A stretch of DNA of 64,000 nt from an uncultured bacterium (GCA_905214875.1 CAJMNR010000008.1:1-64000); one strand, 5' to 3'. Shown: positions 36,849 through 46,594, counted from the stretch's first letter. The notes: generated by a model not told the origin, from the letters alone. Made by a program: numbers and translations.

Positions 36849-37253
36849 TTATTTAAAAAATCTCATTCTTGGGTTTGTGTTAGATAATTCTTTCTGTGGT
36901 TTTTTAGCCGGTTCCGTTTTATATGCATCGCGAAATCCATTTGCTAAACTGTCTTTACACCGCTTACAAAAACGTCCCGTCTTTATTGTAACTCCACAAC
37001 TTTCACATGGTATGCCAATTGGTGATTGGTCAGAAAACGTAAGTCTTTCTTCCCGAATCCAACGATGGATAATAGAAATACTAATATCAAATTCAGTGGA
37101 AATCTCCTGAACTCCAGCTTGTGGATGTTCATATATATACTCTTTGACAGACTTAAAAGTCTCCTCCAACTTGTTCATACATTGTGGACAAAATGGCTGT
37201 CCTCCAAAATAGTTATAAAGCCTTCCACAGCTTTTGCAATTCCTTACATCCAT
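36849..37253 (-). CDS. yvyF: YvyF-type flagellar-region protein
   Basis: 134 aa. An N-terminal zinc ribbon (CKSCGRLYNYFGGQPFC..C), a central helix-turn-helix-like part (ISTEFDISISIIHRWIREERL), and a second cysteine cluster (CESCGVTIKTGRFCKRC). This matches the flagellar-region protein family found after comF in Bacillus (comF-yvyF-flgM). No flgM was seen here. Probably regulatory; the exact function is unknown. Confidence 0.82.
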   Translation of the reverse strand: MDVRNCKSCGRLYNYFGGQPFCPQCMNKLEETFKSVKEYIYEHPQAGVQEISTEFDISISIIHRWIREERLTFSDQSPIGIPCESCGVTIKTGRFCKRCKDSLANGFRDAYKTEPAKKPQKELSNTNPRMRFFK

Positions 37254-37265
37254 ACTCTTCTCCTC

Positions 37266-37988
37266 CTAGTACCCTTTTCCTATACATAAACTAACAAAAA
37301 ATACTTTTTCAATACCTGCGCGCAACAAAACATTGGTACAGGCTTCAATCGTACTTCCTGTTGTATAAATATCATCTATTAACAGTACCTTCTTATGCTC
37401 ATACTTAAGCTTCAATTTCTTATTTATCTGAAATGCTTTTTCTAAATTATGTAATCTCTCCTTATCATTCAAGCTTTTTTGTGGCATTGTATATTTACAA
37501 CGTATCAATAGATTCTCTTCTACTTCGATTCCCAAACCAGCTCCAAGTCCTTTGGCCAGTATTGCCGCCTGATTATATCCTCTTTTTCGGTATCTCTTTT
37601 TATGTACTGGTACTGGGACAATCACATCTACATCCATTCGACGAATTTTCTCCCCATAATGGCTCAACAGTTCACGGACATAAAACTCTGCATACTCTCG
37701 ACGATTCTTGTATTTGAATCCTACAATGGACCGTCTCATATTTTCATCATATATCCACATTCCGTATCCATACTCATAGTGAAAATTCTTATTCTCACAA
37801 TCATAACAGTATTCCTTATAGGGACTTCCGATTGGTTTCCCACACTTCATGCAATAAGGAGCATTTACCCATTGGAGCTTTCCATAACACTCCTCACAGA
37901 TAAACGCTCCTTTAGGAATGACAATCTTCTCACAGATTGGACACCTCTTTGGATATATAAGTTCTAATACACTCTTATATAACCTCAT
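37266..37988 (-). CDS. comF: ComF-family phosphoribosyltransferase-like protein
   Basis: 240 aa from the ATG at 37988 (GAGGGAG upstream). N-terminal zinc-finger cysteines (CPICEKI..CEECY and CMKCG..CYDC), a middle helical region, and the PRTase-fold motif KKVLLIDDIYTTGSTIEAC (about residues 201-219). In transformable Firmicutes ComF assists DNA uptake; other competence genes are not in this window. It is followed by yvyF, 12 bp later. Confidence 0.9.
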   Translation of the reverse strand: MRLYKSVLELIYPKRCPICEKIVIPKGAFICEECYGKLQWVNAPYCMKCGKPIGSPYKEYCYDCENKNFHYEYGYGMWIYDENMRRSIVGFKYKNRREYAEFYVRELLSHYGEKIRRMDVDVIVPVPVHKKRYRKRGYNQAAILAKGLGAGLGIEVEENLLIRCKYTMPQKSLNDKERLHNLEKAFQINKKLKLKYEHKKVLLIDDIYTTGSTIEACTNVLLRAGIEKVFFVSLCIGKGY

Positions 37989-38020
37989 TTTTATGCTCCC
38001 TCTATCTAACATGAATCACC

Positions 38021-38923
38021 TTAGAATAATTTCTTAGGGTAAACGCCTTCTTCAACAAGTTTAGCGAAGCTATCTACAACTACTTGCTTGTCTTCTTTAT
38101 ATGTTACACCAAACCATTTATCAGAAGAAGTAAGAACTGTTACATCTGCCTTATTTTCTCCAATTAAATCACCTACGATTGTAGGAAGTAAGTATTCAGC
38201 TTTTAACTCATTTCCCTTGATTCCATCTAAGAATGCTGCGAATCTGCTTTCTAATTCATTTAAGAATTCAGGTGTGAATCCCCACATATTCATAGATACT
38301 GGTGTTGTATCTGTAAGGTTTTGACCTTCAATATCAGATTTGATCGTTCCATCTACTTTTTGGATTCCACTTGTTTCGCAAATGCCTACTAATTTATTTT
38401 CCGCATTTACTTCACAAACTCCACGAGTAACTGTTCCGTTATCGCTTAATGTATTTCCTAATTCGAATCCTACCATACACATATTGTATTTTCCGTCTGT
38501 ATTCTTAGCATTCTTTAAGAAATCACAAATCTTCTTGAATCCTTCTTCTCCGTAGTAATCATCCGCATTGATTACTGCAAATGGTTCTTTTACTGTATCT
38601 TTGATAGAAAGGATTGCTTGTCCTGTTCCCCATGGTTTTGTTCTTCCTTCTGGAACTTCATATCCTTCTGGAAGTGCATCCATGTCTTGGAATACATATT
38701 CTACATCAATTTGCTCAGCCATACGATTACCAATAGCCTCTTTAAATGCTTCTTCGATGTCTCTACGAATAATAAATACTACCTTTGTAAAGCCCGCTTT
38801 TTTTGCTGCGTATACAGAATAATCCATAATGATTTCGCCACTAGGTCCTACTGGCTCTAATTGTTTGATACCACCGAAACGACTTCCCATCCCGGCAGCC
38901 ATAATTACCAATGTACAATTCAT
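38021..38923 (-). CDS. Sugar-phosphate nucleotidyltransferase family protein
   Basis: 300 aa. N-terminal NTP-binding motif VIMAAGMGSRFGG and AVINADDYYG as the probable metal-binding DD pair (about residues 109-118). Resembles nucleotide-sugar pyrophosphorylases, but the sugar is not predictable. It lies between comF and recD2, 46 bp after the latter. A clean AAAGGAG start. Confidence 0.85.
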   Translation of the reverse strand: MNCTLVIMAAGMGSRFGGIKQLEPVGPSGEIIMDYSVYAAKKAGFTKVVFIIRRDIEEAFKEAIGNRMAEQIDVEYVFQDMDALPEGYEVPEGRTKPWGTGQAILSIKDTVKEPFAVINADDYYGEEGFKKICDFLKNAKNTDGKYNMCMVGFELGNTLSDNGTVTRGVCEVNAENKLVGICETSGIQKVDGTIKSDIEGQNLTDTTPVSMNMWGFTPEFLNELESRFAAFLDGIKGNELKAEYLLPTIVGDLIGENKADVTVLTSSDKWFGVTYKEDKQVVVDSFAKLVEEGVYPKKLF

Positions 38924-38969
38924 ATCTTTTTTCTCCTTTTTTAATATCCTTTATTATATTATATATTAC

Positions 38970-41201
38970 CTACTTTTTCAAACCACTTATTTCCACTAAA
39001 CGTAAATTTAGACTTGAATAGCGTTTTTGTTCCATTGTATTATCGATCATTTTCTGCACCATATAAGCACTTCCGACAATGGTCACGCAACTTTTCGCTC
39101 TCGTTACTGCCGTATACAATAGGTTTCTATTAAATAACATTCTTGGTCCTGTAAGGATTGGTAGCACGACTGCAGGATATTCACTACCTTGTGATTTATG
39201 AATTGTAATTGCATAAGCAAGCTCTAACTCATCCAGACTACTGAACGGATACTCTACCGTTTTACCGTCTTCAAACTCTACTTCCATCAATTCGGAAAAC
39301 GTATTAATTTCTTTTATAATGCCGGTATCACCATTAAATACACCCGTTCCTTTGTTTAAACGGATATTATATTGATTCCTAACTTCCCACTCAAGCTGAT
39401 AATTGTTCTTAATCTGCATGATTTTATCGCCTTCACGGAAGACAATGCCGTGGAACTCTTTTTCCTTCTTATCCGGTGATTCGGGATTAATATAGCGCTG
39501 AAGGATTTCATTTAACTTGTCTACTCCAAGTTCACCTTTTCGCATCGGCGTCAGCACTTGAACATCAAGTGGTGTAGCATCTACATACTTTGGCATCTTT
39601 TCCATTACAAGAGATAGGACAACTCTTTGGATTAATGTCGTATCTTCTCTTTGTAACATAAAGAAATCCTTGCTCTTATTGTCTAATTTGATTTGTTCGC
39701 CAGCGTTAATCTTATGGGCATTGGTAATAATCGTACTTTCTGCTGCCTGTCTAAATATCTTCGTTAAGCGAACAACATTAAAGCATCCAGAATCTATGAT
39801 ATCCTTTAAGACATTACCAGGCCCTACACTTGGAAGCTGGTTAACATCGCCTACTAAAATTACACGGGTTCCTATACTAATTGCCTTTAAGAATGCATTC
39901 ATCAAACTGATATCTACCATAGACATCTCATCGATAATGATTGCATCTGCTTCCAGTGGATTTTCTTCATTTCGTTCAAAATGCATCCTTCCACTTGTTT
40001 CTTCCATTCCGCCATTTAACTCTAGTAAGCGGTGGATGGTCTGTGCTTCATATCCTGTTGTCTCACTCATTCTCTTTGCTGCCCTACCAGTTGGCGCAGC
40101 TAAAAGGATTTCTAATCCTTGTGACTCAAAGAAACGAATGATTTGATTGATTGTAGTTGTCTTACCAGTACCAGGTCCACCAGTGATGACTAAAAGTCCG
40201 TTTCGTGCTGCCTCGAAAATCGCCATTCTCTGCATCTCGTCAAGCATCATGTCCGCAGACTGTTCAATCTGTCTTACATGATCATTTAGAGCTGCTTCCG
40301 GCACATCATACTTTATATCTAAATCTACCAGCATTCTGGCACAATTTAATTCCATATAATAATAAGACGCATGGTAGATTACCTTTTGTCCATCGATCTC
40401 TTTGATCATAATTTTCTTCTCGATTACCATATCCATCAATCGATGTTGTATCTTCTCAAGTTCTACTCCTAATAACTCACTTGCTGTAGATAACAACTCC
40501 GCTTCCGGAAGATACGTATGACCAAAAGAGGTTGCATTGGATAGCGCATACATGATTCCAGCCTTGATACGATTCTCACTATCTACGTTCACACCAACGT
40601 TTCTAGCAATTTCATCCGCTAGTTTAAAGCCGATTCCACTGATGTCTTCTGCTAATTTATATGGGTTCTGTTTTACTACGTCATACAGGCGTTGCCCATA
40701 TTCTTGATAAATCTTCACCGCATAGGTCGTTGAAATTCCGTATTTTTGCAAGAAGAGCATGGCACTTCTCATCTCTCGTTTTTCTTCAAACTGCTCTGAG
40801 ATTTCTCTCGCTAGGCGTTCTGAGATTCCTTTGACTTCTGAAAGTCTCTCTGGTTCCTGCTCAATGATTGTAAAAGTCTCTTTCTTAAACTTTCTCACAA
40901 TTCTTGCTGCTAGCGCACTTCCTACCCCCTTGATTGCTCCTGATCCAAGGTAGCGTTCCATGGAAAATAAGTCTTCCGGTTCTCTGATTTCATAACTCTT
41001 CATAACAAGCTGCTCGCCATACACCGCATGTTTTGTATAGTTACCGGTTACACAAATATATTCTCCTTCATTTATAAAGGTAAAGGTTCCGACAACAGTC
41101 ATTTCTATATCATCACGGACTAAACTTAGTACCGTGTATCCATTTTCACTATTCCGATATACGATTCGGTCTACATATCCCTCTAATACTTCTTCTTCCA
41201 C
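38970..41201 (-). CDS. recD2: RecD2-type ATP-dependent DNA helicase
   Basis: 743 aa from a GTG at 41201 preceded by GGAGG at 7 nt. An N-terminal OB-like region, helix-hairpin-helix repeats (GISERLAREI; LAEDISGIGFKLADEIA), then SF1B helicase motifs: Walker A ITGGPGTGKTTTI, Walker B-like IIIDEMSMVD, VGDVNQLPSVGPG, and late YAITIHKSQGSE. It lacks the RecBC partners of E. coli RecD and has the longer N-terminus of RecD2, a 5'-3' helicase in repair. Confidence 0.95.
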   Translation of the reverse strand: MEEEVLEGYVDRIVYRNSENGYTVLSLVRDDIEMTVVGTFTFINEGEYICVTGNYTKHAVYGEQLVMKSYEIREPEDLFSMERYLGSGAIKGVGSALAARIVRKFKKETFTIIEQEPERLSEVKGISERLAREISEQFEEKREMRSAMLFLQKYGISTTYAVKIYQEYGQRLYDVVKQNPYKLAEDISGIGFKLADEIARNVGVNVDSENRIKAGIMYALSNATSFGHTYLPEAELLSTASELLGVELEKIQHRLMDMVIEKKIMIKEIDGQKVIYHASYYYMELNCARMLVDLDIKYDVPEAALNDHVRQIEQSADMMLDEMQRMAIFEAARNGLLVITGGPGTGKTTTINQIIRFFESQGLEILLAAPTGRAAKRMSETTGYEAQTIHRLLELNGGMEETSGRMHFERNEENPLEADAIIIDEMSMVDISLMNAFLKAISIGTRVILVGDVNQLPSVGPGNVLKDIIDSGCFNVVRLTKIFRQAAESTIITNAHKINAGEQIKLDNKSKDFFMLQREDTTLIQRVVLSLVMEKMPKYVDATPLDVQVLTPMRKGELGVDKLNEILQRYINPESPDKKEKEFHGIVFREGDKIMQIKNNYQLEWEVRNQYNIRLNKGTGVFNGDTGIIKEINTFSELMEVEFEDGKTVEYPFSSLDELELAYAITIHKSQGSEYPAVVLPILTGPRMLFNRNLLYTAVTRAKSCVTIVGSAYMVQKMIDNTMEQKRYSSLNLRLVEISGLKK

Positions 41202-41246
41202 TTCGTCACCTCCGTACTTTTTTCGTTCAATACTATTATTATACAT

Positions 41247-41300
41247 GAAAAAGACTGTTCTAAAACTAAAATTTTATTTTAGCTTCAAACAGTCTTTTTT
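41247..41300 (-). terminator. Terminator of the flagellar rod operon
   Basis: AAAAAGACTGTT...AACAGTCTTTTTT stem with extra AAAATTTTATTTT in the loop; T-run on the minus strand, 16 bp after the rod-binding gene. Confidence 0.8.
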
Positions 41301-41315
41301 CTTTGCGTATATATA

Positions 41316-41636
41316 TTAACGTTTCATTGATTCATAAAGCATTTGAGCGATTCCAAGTGTACCTTGTTCTGCTGCACTTTCTGCATATTCTTGATATAAC
41401 ATATCACCAAAGTATTCAGTATACTCATTCTCATCGCTGCTTTGTACCGTCTTTTTCATTTCTTTAAATACTTGCTCTACAAAATAAGCTTCAAAGCTTT
41501 TACAAGCCTCCATTAATTCCTCATCTGTCTTACTAGACATATCAGACTCTAAAGTAGATTGTAACTGTTCTGTCTTACCTGTAGTACTGCTGCCGTATTG
41601 GCTGTATAAAGAACTGCTATCAATTGTTAAACTCAT
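41316..41636 (-). CDS. FlgJ-like flagellar rod-binding protein (N-terminal domain only)
   Basis: 106 aa. Equivalent to the rod-binding half of FlgJ (ELMEACKSFEAYFVEQVFKEMKKTV and a C-terminal AEQGTLGIAQMLYESMKR); the peptidoglycan-hydrolase half is absent, as is common in Firmicutes. It follows two rod-protein genes by 21 bp, which supports the assignment. Confidence 0.87.
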   Translation of the reverse strand: MSLTIDSSSLYSQYGSSTTGKTEQLQSTLESDMSSKTDEELMEACKSFEAYFVEQVFKEMKKTVQSSDENEYTEYFGDMLYQEYAESAAEQGTLGIAQMLYESMKR

Positions 41637-41657
41637 GGTTATCGTCTCCTATCCGGC

Positions 41658-42473
41658 TTAGCCTCTAAGGTTGTTTGCTTGTTGTAACATGGAATCGGAT
41701 GCAGAGATGATCTTGGAGTTCATTTCATATGCACGTTGTGCAACGATTAAGTTAACCATTTCATCTACTGACTGTACATTCGAGGATTCTAAGTATCCTT
41801 GACGAATTGTACTTGCGGATAAACCTTCTGATTCGCTTTCTAATTGAGGAGCACCAGATACCTGGCTTTCCTTAAAGTTGGAATTTCCTACTTTTTCAAG
41901 ACCTGCTGGATTCGCAAATTGATACATTGCTACTTGAATTCCTGTTGATTGGTAATTTCCATTTGCATCTGGAATACTAATAACACCGCCAGCATCAATG
42001 CTGATTTTGCTAATATCCATACCAAATGGGATTTCAATTGCATTTCCTAATGTATCTAATAATGGATTTCCATCTGAATCACAGATTGTTGTTCCATTAG
42101 CTGTTACTGACGCATTGAATGCTCCACTTCTTGTATAAGCAACGCTTCCATCATTTAATTTAACTGCGAAGAAACCATTTCCTGAAACTGCAAGGTCTAA
42201 ATAGTTTCCTGTTTCAGTTAATGCACCTTGTTCAAATCTTGAAGTAATTGCTGAATTACGTACACCAAGACCAACTTGAGCTGCTACAGGTTTTAAATTT
42301 CCTTCGTTATCTGTAGACGTCTGTTGAATTGTTTGATAGTATAATGATTTAAATTCTGCTGTTTCTTTCTTATATCCTGTTGTATTGATATTTGCAATAT
42401 TGTTGGATATCGTATCTACGTTTGTTTGCTGGGATGACATGCCTGTTGCGGCAGTCCATAACGCTCTCATCAT
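41658..42473 (-). CDS. flhP: Flagellar basal-body rod protein (FlgG/FlhP type)
   Basis: 271 aa. N-terminal MRALWTAATGMSSQQTNVDTISNNIANINTTGY-type motif (FlgG family), a middle beta domain, and a C-terminal VDEMVNLIVAQRAYEMNSKII motif, which polymerises in the rod. The arrangement mbl/mreB-flhO-flhP matches Bacillus subtilis. ATG-ATG start; either may be used. Confidence 0.9.
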   Translation of the reverse strand: MMRALWTAATGMSSQQTNVDTISNNIANINTTGYKKETAEFKSLYYQTIQQTSTDNEGNLKPVAAQVGLGVRNSAITSRFEQGALTETGNYLDLAVSGNGFFAVKLNDGSVAYTRSGAFNASVTANGTTICDSDGNPLLDTLGNAIEIPFGMDISKISIDAGGVISIPDANGNYQSTGIQVAMYQFANPAGLEKVGNSNFKESQVSGAPQLESESEGLSASTIRQGYLESSNVQSVDEMVNLIVAQRAYEMNSKIISASDSMLQQANNLRG

Positions 42474-42490
42474 ATGCTTAAATCCCCTTC

Positions 42491-43261
42491 CTAAATGCTT
42501 CCTACCTTGTTAACGACTTTTTCTAACATGCTGTCCATAGTATTCATTACTTTCTGATTTGCTTCATAAGCTCTCGTAATCGTAATCATGTTTACCATTT
42601 CTTCTACTGTTTGAACGTTTGATTGTTCTAAGTACCCTTGTAAGACATTTCCCGTTGCTTCTTTTTCTGTTGCACCGTCTACTGTCTGATATAAGTTGTT
42701 TCCGTATTTTTCAATGTATTTATAGTCTTCAAAATCTTGGAGTTTGATTTTATCTACCTCTACATTGTTACAGAATACTACGCCTGAGCTATCAATTGCA
42801 ATGGTTCCATTTGTATCAGGAACTTGTACATAACCATTTTCACCGATCAAATGATTTCCATCACTATCTAGTATATAGCCATAGCTATCTAATTTGAAAC
42901 TACCGTCCCTTGTATACTTAGTAGTTTCATTTCCATCTTTATCTGTAACGGCAACTTGGAAAAATCCATTGCCCGAAATTGCTAAATCAAATGTATTCCC
43001 TGTCTCTTGAAGTGAACCTTGTTCATAATTCGTATAAACTTCCCCTAGTTTCGTTCCTAAGCTCATACTTCCGATTGCTTGGTCTCCCCCAATAGATGCA
43101 TCTTTAGTCTTTAATGTTAAAAGCTCTTCAAATGCCTGATTGGTTACGCCTTCTTTTTTATAGCCTACCGTTGCCGCATTTGCTACGTTATTGGAAACGA
43201 CATCTAAACGTTTTTGTTCGCTTAACAAACCTGTATAGGCCGTAAATAACCCTTTAACCAT
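42491..43261 (-). CDS. flhO: Flagellar basal-body rod protein (FlgF/FlhO type)
   Basis: 256 aa paralogue of the next gene: VKGLFTAYTGLLSEQKRLDVVSNNVANAATVGYKK at the N-terminus and VEEMVNMITITRAYEANQKVM at the C-terminus. First gene of the rod operon, with a sigma-D-like promoter 50 bp upstream. It lies downstream of mreB/mbl. Confidence 0.9.
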   Translation of the reverse strand: MVKGLFTAYTGLLSEQKRLDVVSNNVANAATVGYKKEGVTNQAFEELLTLKTKDASIGGDQAIGSMSLGTKLGEVYTNYEQGSLQETGNTFDLAISGNGFFQVAVTDKDGNETTKYTRDGSFKLDSYGYILDSDGNHLIGENGYVQVPDTNGTIAIDSSGVVFCNNVEVDKIKLQDFEDYKYIEKYGNNLYQTVDGATEKEATGNVLQGYLEQSNVQTVEEMVNMITITRAYEANQKVMNTMDSMLEKVVNKVGSI

Positions 43262-43306
43262 AACATCCGTCCCTTCTTTGTCCGATAATTGTAGTTGTCA
43301 TATATT

Positions 43307-43333
43307 ATATCGACTTAACTTAAGAAAACTTAA
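43307..43333 (-). promoter_or_regulatory. Probable sigma-D (flagellar) promoter of the flhO operon
   Basis: Minus-strand TTAA, 15 nt, then GTCGATAT (43314-43307); consensus TAAA-N15-GCCGATAT, so 10 of 12 positions match. About 45 bp before the flhO ATG. It partly overlaps a GAAAACTTAAG/CTTAAGTTTTC inverted repeat (43325-43363 region). Confidence 0.6.
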
Positions 43334-43381
43334 GCAGAAAGAATAAATTTCCACTTAAGTTTTCCTTCTTTTTATATTCGA

Positions 43382-44371
43382 TTAATCCCTTTTTCCAGAT
43401 AAAAATTCTACGAATTTACCAGTACCGATTGCTACTGCTGTCATAGGATCTTCTGCTGTCATCGTTTGAATTCCTGTTTTGCTTTCAATTAACTCTTCTA
43501 AGCCGTAAAGTAAGCATCCACCACCTGTTAATACGATACCGCGATCTGCGATATCTGCTGCTAATTCTGGTGGAGTTCTCTCTAACACGCTGTGTACAGC
43601 TTCAACGATTTGAGAAGTTGTTTCTTTTAATGCTTCTTCTGTCTCATCGGAAGTAACTGTGATTGTCTTTGGTAAACCTGTTACTAAGTTACGACCACGA
43701 ACGTCCATTGTCACAACTTCTGGGCGTTTATACGCAGAACCAATCTTAATCTTGATATCTTCTGCAGTTCTTTCACCGATTAATAAGTTGTGTTTCTTTC
43801 TCATATAGCGAACGATTGCTTCATCAAAGTCATCACCAGCAATTTTAATAGATGTACTTACTACTGTTCCACCTAAAGAAATTACTGCAATATCAGAAGT
43901 ACCACCACCGATATCAACGATCATATTACCACATGGTCTTGAGATATCGATACCTGCACCAATTGCTGCTGCGATTGGCTCTTCGATAATTGCAACTTCT
44001 CTTGCTCCTGCTTGATATGTTGCATCTTCTACTGCTTTCTTTTCAACTTCTGTTACACCACTTGGTACACAAACGCTGATTCTTGGTTTTCTAAATGGCT
44101 TTTTACCTACAGCTTTTTGAATGAAGTATTTTAACATTTTTTCAGTTACAGTATAATCTGAAATAACACCTTGTCTTAAAGGTCTTACTGCAACGATATT
44201 ACCAGGAGTTCTACCAAGCATTAATCTTGCTTCTTCTCCGATTGCTTTTGTTTTATTTGTATCACGATCAAATGCTACTACTGAAGGCTCTTTTAATACG
44301 ACACCTTTTCCTTTTATATAAACAAGGACACTTGCTGTTCCTAAATCAATTCCTATATCACTACCTAACAT
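43382..44371 (-). CDS. mbl: MreB/Mbl-type rod-shape actin homologue
   Basis: 329 aa. Actin-fold motifs: IGIDLGTASVLVYIKGKGVVL (phosphate 1), IVDIGGGTSDIAVISLG (phosphate 2), and LTGGGCLLYGLEELI (adenosine). It guides peripheral wall synthesis. Position directly upstream of flhO-flhP favours the Mbl paralogue of Bacillus, but MreB cannot be excluded because mreC/mreD are not nearby. Confidence 0.88.
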   Translation of the reverse strand: MLGSDIGIDLGTASVLVYIKGKGVVLKEPSVVAFDRDTNKTKAIGEEARLMLGRTPGNIVAVRPLRQGVISDYTVTEKMLKYFIQKAVGKKPFRKPRISVCVPSGVTEVEKKAVEDATYQAGAREVAIIEEPIAAAIGAGIDISRPCGNMIVDIGGGTSDIAVISLGGTVVSTSIKIAGDDFDEAIVRYMRKKHNLLIGERTAEDIKIKIGSAYKRPEVVTMDVRGRNLVTGLPKTITVTSDETEEALKETTSQIVEAVHSVLERTPPELAADIADRGIVLTGGGCLLYGLEELIESKTGIQTMTAEDPMTAVAIGTGKFVEFLSGKRD

Positions 44372-44597
44372 GACGTTCTCCTTTCAAACACTCATTCTCT
44401 ATATTATCTATCTAATATTACCAATAGTATCTAAGTTATACTTTTTAATAGCTTTATACATAAACATACATCTTATATTATATACTGTTTCTCCTAATTT
44501 TCAAACGAAATTTTCATTTAAAACACAAATGTTTTCCAGTTTTGATAAATTTTAAATGTTTCCATTATATTATTCCACTCTCTTTGTTGATTTATGA

Positions 44598-45074
44598 CTA
44601 AAGAGCATTGTTTTTTAGCCTTTTCACTAGCTGATTTTTTCTATAATAGTACCCAACTATACTTCCAACCACACAAACTATAGCAATTACTAATGGGCCC
44701 ATTCTAAATTGCCATAAAATATCGGTCACCTTGCTTGTCCCATTGCCCCATAAAACAAGCGCTGTAACAACAATTACAGTGGTTATAACGAATGCATAAT
44801 ACTCTCTTTTAGAATAACCATTCATTTTCTGCATAAATGGCAATTCTTTTTCGTATCTTTCCTTGATACATGGCTTAAGCATCTCCCCTATTATACTCGG
44901 AAGAAATACATATAGAATCATAATATACATACCCTTTACTGGATATTTATAATATACTCTCTGCACAAAATCAACAATCAAACAGATTAACGTAATAATT
45001 CTGATTGTTTTTAGCGTATGTAACAAACTCACCCGGCGTATTGTTTTTTTCATCTGTTTGGCTTGTGCACTCAT
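44598..45074 (-). CDS. Small polytopic membrane protein, unknown function
   Basis: 158 aa with a basic N-terminus and four hydrophobic helices (about residues 18-38, 48-66, 88-110 and 122-142). No motif identifies a family. A stand-alone gene upstream of cotJ's terminator. Its ATG is weakly served by GATGG upstream. Confidence 0.65.
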   Translation of the reverse strand: MSAQAKQMKKTIRRVSLLHTLKTIRIITLICLIVDFVQRVYYKYPVKGMYIMILYVFLPSIIGEMLKPCIKERYEKELPFMQKMNGYSKREYYAFVITTVIVVTALVLWGNGTSKVTDILWQFRMGPLVIAIVCVVGSIVGYYYRKNQLVKRLKNNAL

Positions 45075-45216
45075 TGTTCTTCTCCATCCTAAAAATCGGT
45101 ATTCTATGTAAGTTTACATTGTTATATTTTATAAGAACTCTTACAACATTACAATAGGAAATTTTTAAATGGACTCTACTTCTGAAATGAATTACCCTGT
45201 AAAGGACTCCTCTACT

Positions 45217-45261
45217 AAAAAAGATGCCGCAAACCATTTAACTGCAATCGTCTGCGGCACC
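45217..45261 (-). terminator. Terminator of the cotJ operon
   Basis: GATGCCGCA pairs with TGCGGCAC; the minus-strand T-run is six long. It lies after cotJC. Confidence 0.83.
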
Positions 45262-45268
45262 TGTTCAA

Positions 45269-45901
45269 TTATTTATCTGCACATTTATTACAGTCTTTTT
45301 TCATTGGAAGATCATAAGCTGGATTGATATAATAGAAGTTTTTTGCATTCAAATTATCCTGAGTAATCCTTAATGCTTCGCCGAATCTTTGATAATGAAC
45401 GATTTCACGCTCTCTTAGATAGCGGATTGGATCACAAATCTCAGGATCGTCTACTAAACGTAAGATATTGTCATAAGTTACTCTTGCTTTCTGCTCTGCT
45501 GCCATATCTTCATGCAAATCACATACTGGATCGCCTGTTGATTGGAGAGTTGTTGCACTAAATGGTACGCCGCCTGCTGATTGTGGCCATTGTCCTAAAG
45601 TATGATCTACGAAGTACGTCTCTAACCCTGCTTTTTTAATATCCTCTGGAGAAGCTCCTCTTGTTGCCTGATATAAAATCGCATTAACGATTTCTATATG
45701 CGCCAATTCTTCTGTTCCTATATCTGTTAAAACACCACATACCTCCTTATATGGTTGGATATAACGTTGAGATAAATATCTAACTGCTGCTCCAAGTTCG
45801 CCATCTGGTCCACCAAACTGACTCATAACGACTTTAGCTGCTGGTAAATTGCATTTTGTAATCTTTACTGGATATTGTAGTCTGCTCTCATAGTTCCACA
45901 T
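45269..45901 (-). CDS. cotJC: Spore coat protein CotJC, manganese-catalase family
   Basis: 210 aa. Ferritin-like fold with manganese ligands in the LTDIGTEELAHIEIVNAIL segment (about residues 61-79) and in EREIVHYQRFGEALR (about 164-178). In Bacillus it is a coat component; clostridial copies may also detoxify peroxide. The ATG follows GGTGG and overlaps the end of the cotJB region by 4 bp spacing. Confidence 0.94.
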   Translation of the reverse strand: MWNYESRLQYPVKITKCNLPAAKVVMSQFGGPDGELGAAVRYLSQRYIQPYKEVCGVLTDIGTEELAHIEIVNAILYQATRGASPEDIKKAGLETYFVDHTLGQWPQSAGGVPFSATTLQSTGDPVCDLHEDMAAEQKARVTYDNILRLVDDPEICDPIRYLREREIVHYQRFGEALRITQDNLNAKNFYYINPAYDLPMKKDCNKCADK

Positions 45902-45904
45902 GAA

Positions 45905-46153
45905 TTACTTACCACCTTTCCATGGCCATGGATCTTCAATCCAAGTCCAATAGTCACAGCTTTCAACATCATCAGCTAATAAAGGACCGAATTTCTCTTT
46001 ATATTCTTCCATTGCTCGTTTTCTTAACTCTTTATATTTTGCATAATACTTTAAGGCATATCTGTCACAAGGATGGGTATCCAGATACAATGTGATATCC
46101 TGTACTGCAAAACTTACTTCATTTATAAACTGTAATAACTTTTCTTCACACAT
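45905..46153 (-). CDS. cotJB: Spore coat protein CotJB
   Basis: 82 aa. The conserved family pattern EVSFAVQDITLYLDTHPCD..ALKYY and a C-terminal DYWTWIEDPWPWKGGK tail are clear. Middle gene of cotJA-cotJB-cotJC; such operons are expressed in the mother cell during sporulation. Confidence 0.93.
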   Translation of the reverse strand: MCEEKLLQFINEVSFAVQDITLYLDTHPCDRYALKYYAKYKELRKRAMEEYKEKFGPLLADDVESCDYWTWIEDPWPWKGGK

Positions 46154-46168
46154 TTTTTCGCACCCCTC

Positions 46169-46438
46169 CTACTTTTTTTGTCCACAACAAACCCATAAAG
46201 GCTTCACTAAATTTGGAAAAATAGTTCCTTTCGCTAATCCACATTCTGCTTTGTATACATCGCCCCATTGTTGCCAAGGTACATATGCCATAGCGATAGG
46301 CATACAACCAATAGAATCTTCTGTTGTCTCAGGACATGTCATTTTCATATCACTCTGAACTTTTGATTTATCTGTACAGGACTTTTTATACTCCTGATTA
46401 CATGCTTTATTACATTTACATGCACTGCATTGTTCCAT
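46169..46438 (-). CDS. cotJA: Spore coat associated protein CotJA-like
   Basis: 89 aa from the ATG at 46438. A cysteine-rich N-terminus (CSACKCNKAC; about 6 Cys within 35 residues) followed by the CotJA core IAMAYVPWQQWGDVYKAECGLAKGTIFPNLVKPL. First gene of the operon. The cysteine-rich extension suggests cross-linking in the coat or metal binding. Confidence 0.88.
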   Translation of the reverse strand: MEQCSACKCNKACNQEYKKSCTDKSKVQSDMKMTCPETTEDSIGCMPIAMAYVPWQQWGDVYKAECGLAKGTIFPNLVKPLWVCCGQKK

Positions 46439-46594
46439 TCCAATACCCCTTTCTAACTTCAAGTAGTTATAGTACATATTATGTCCGTCTAAATACTTTG
46501 TGCTTGTACCAAACCATCTTGCCCCACTGTCCCAAAGGAGCTATAATATACTTTAAAGATAGTACTTATCATAATTGCATTGGAGGAAGTGAAC

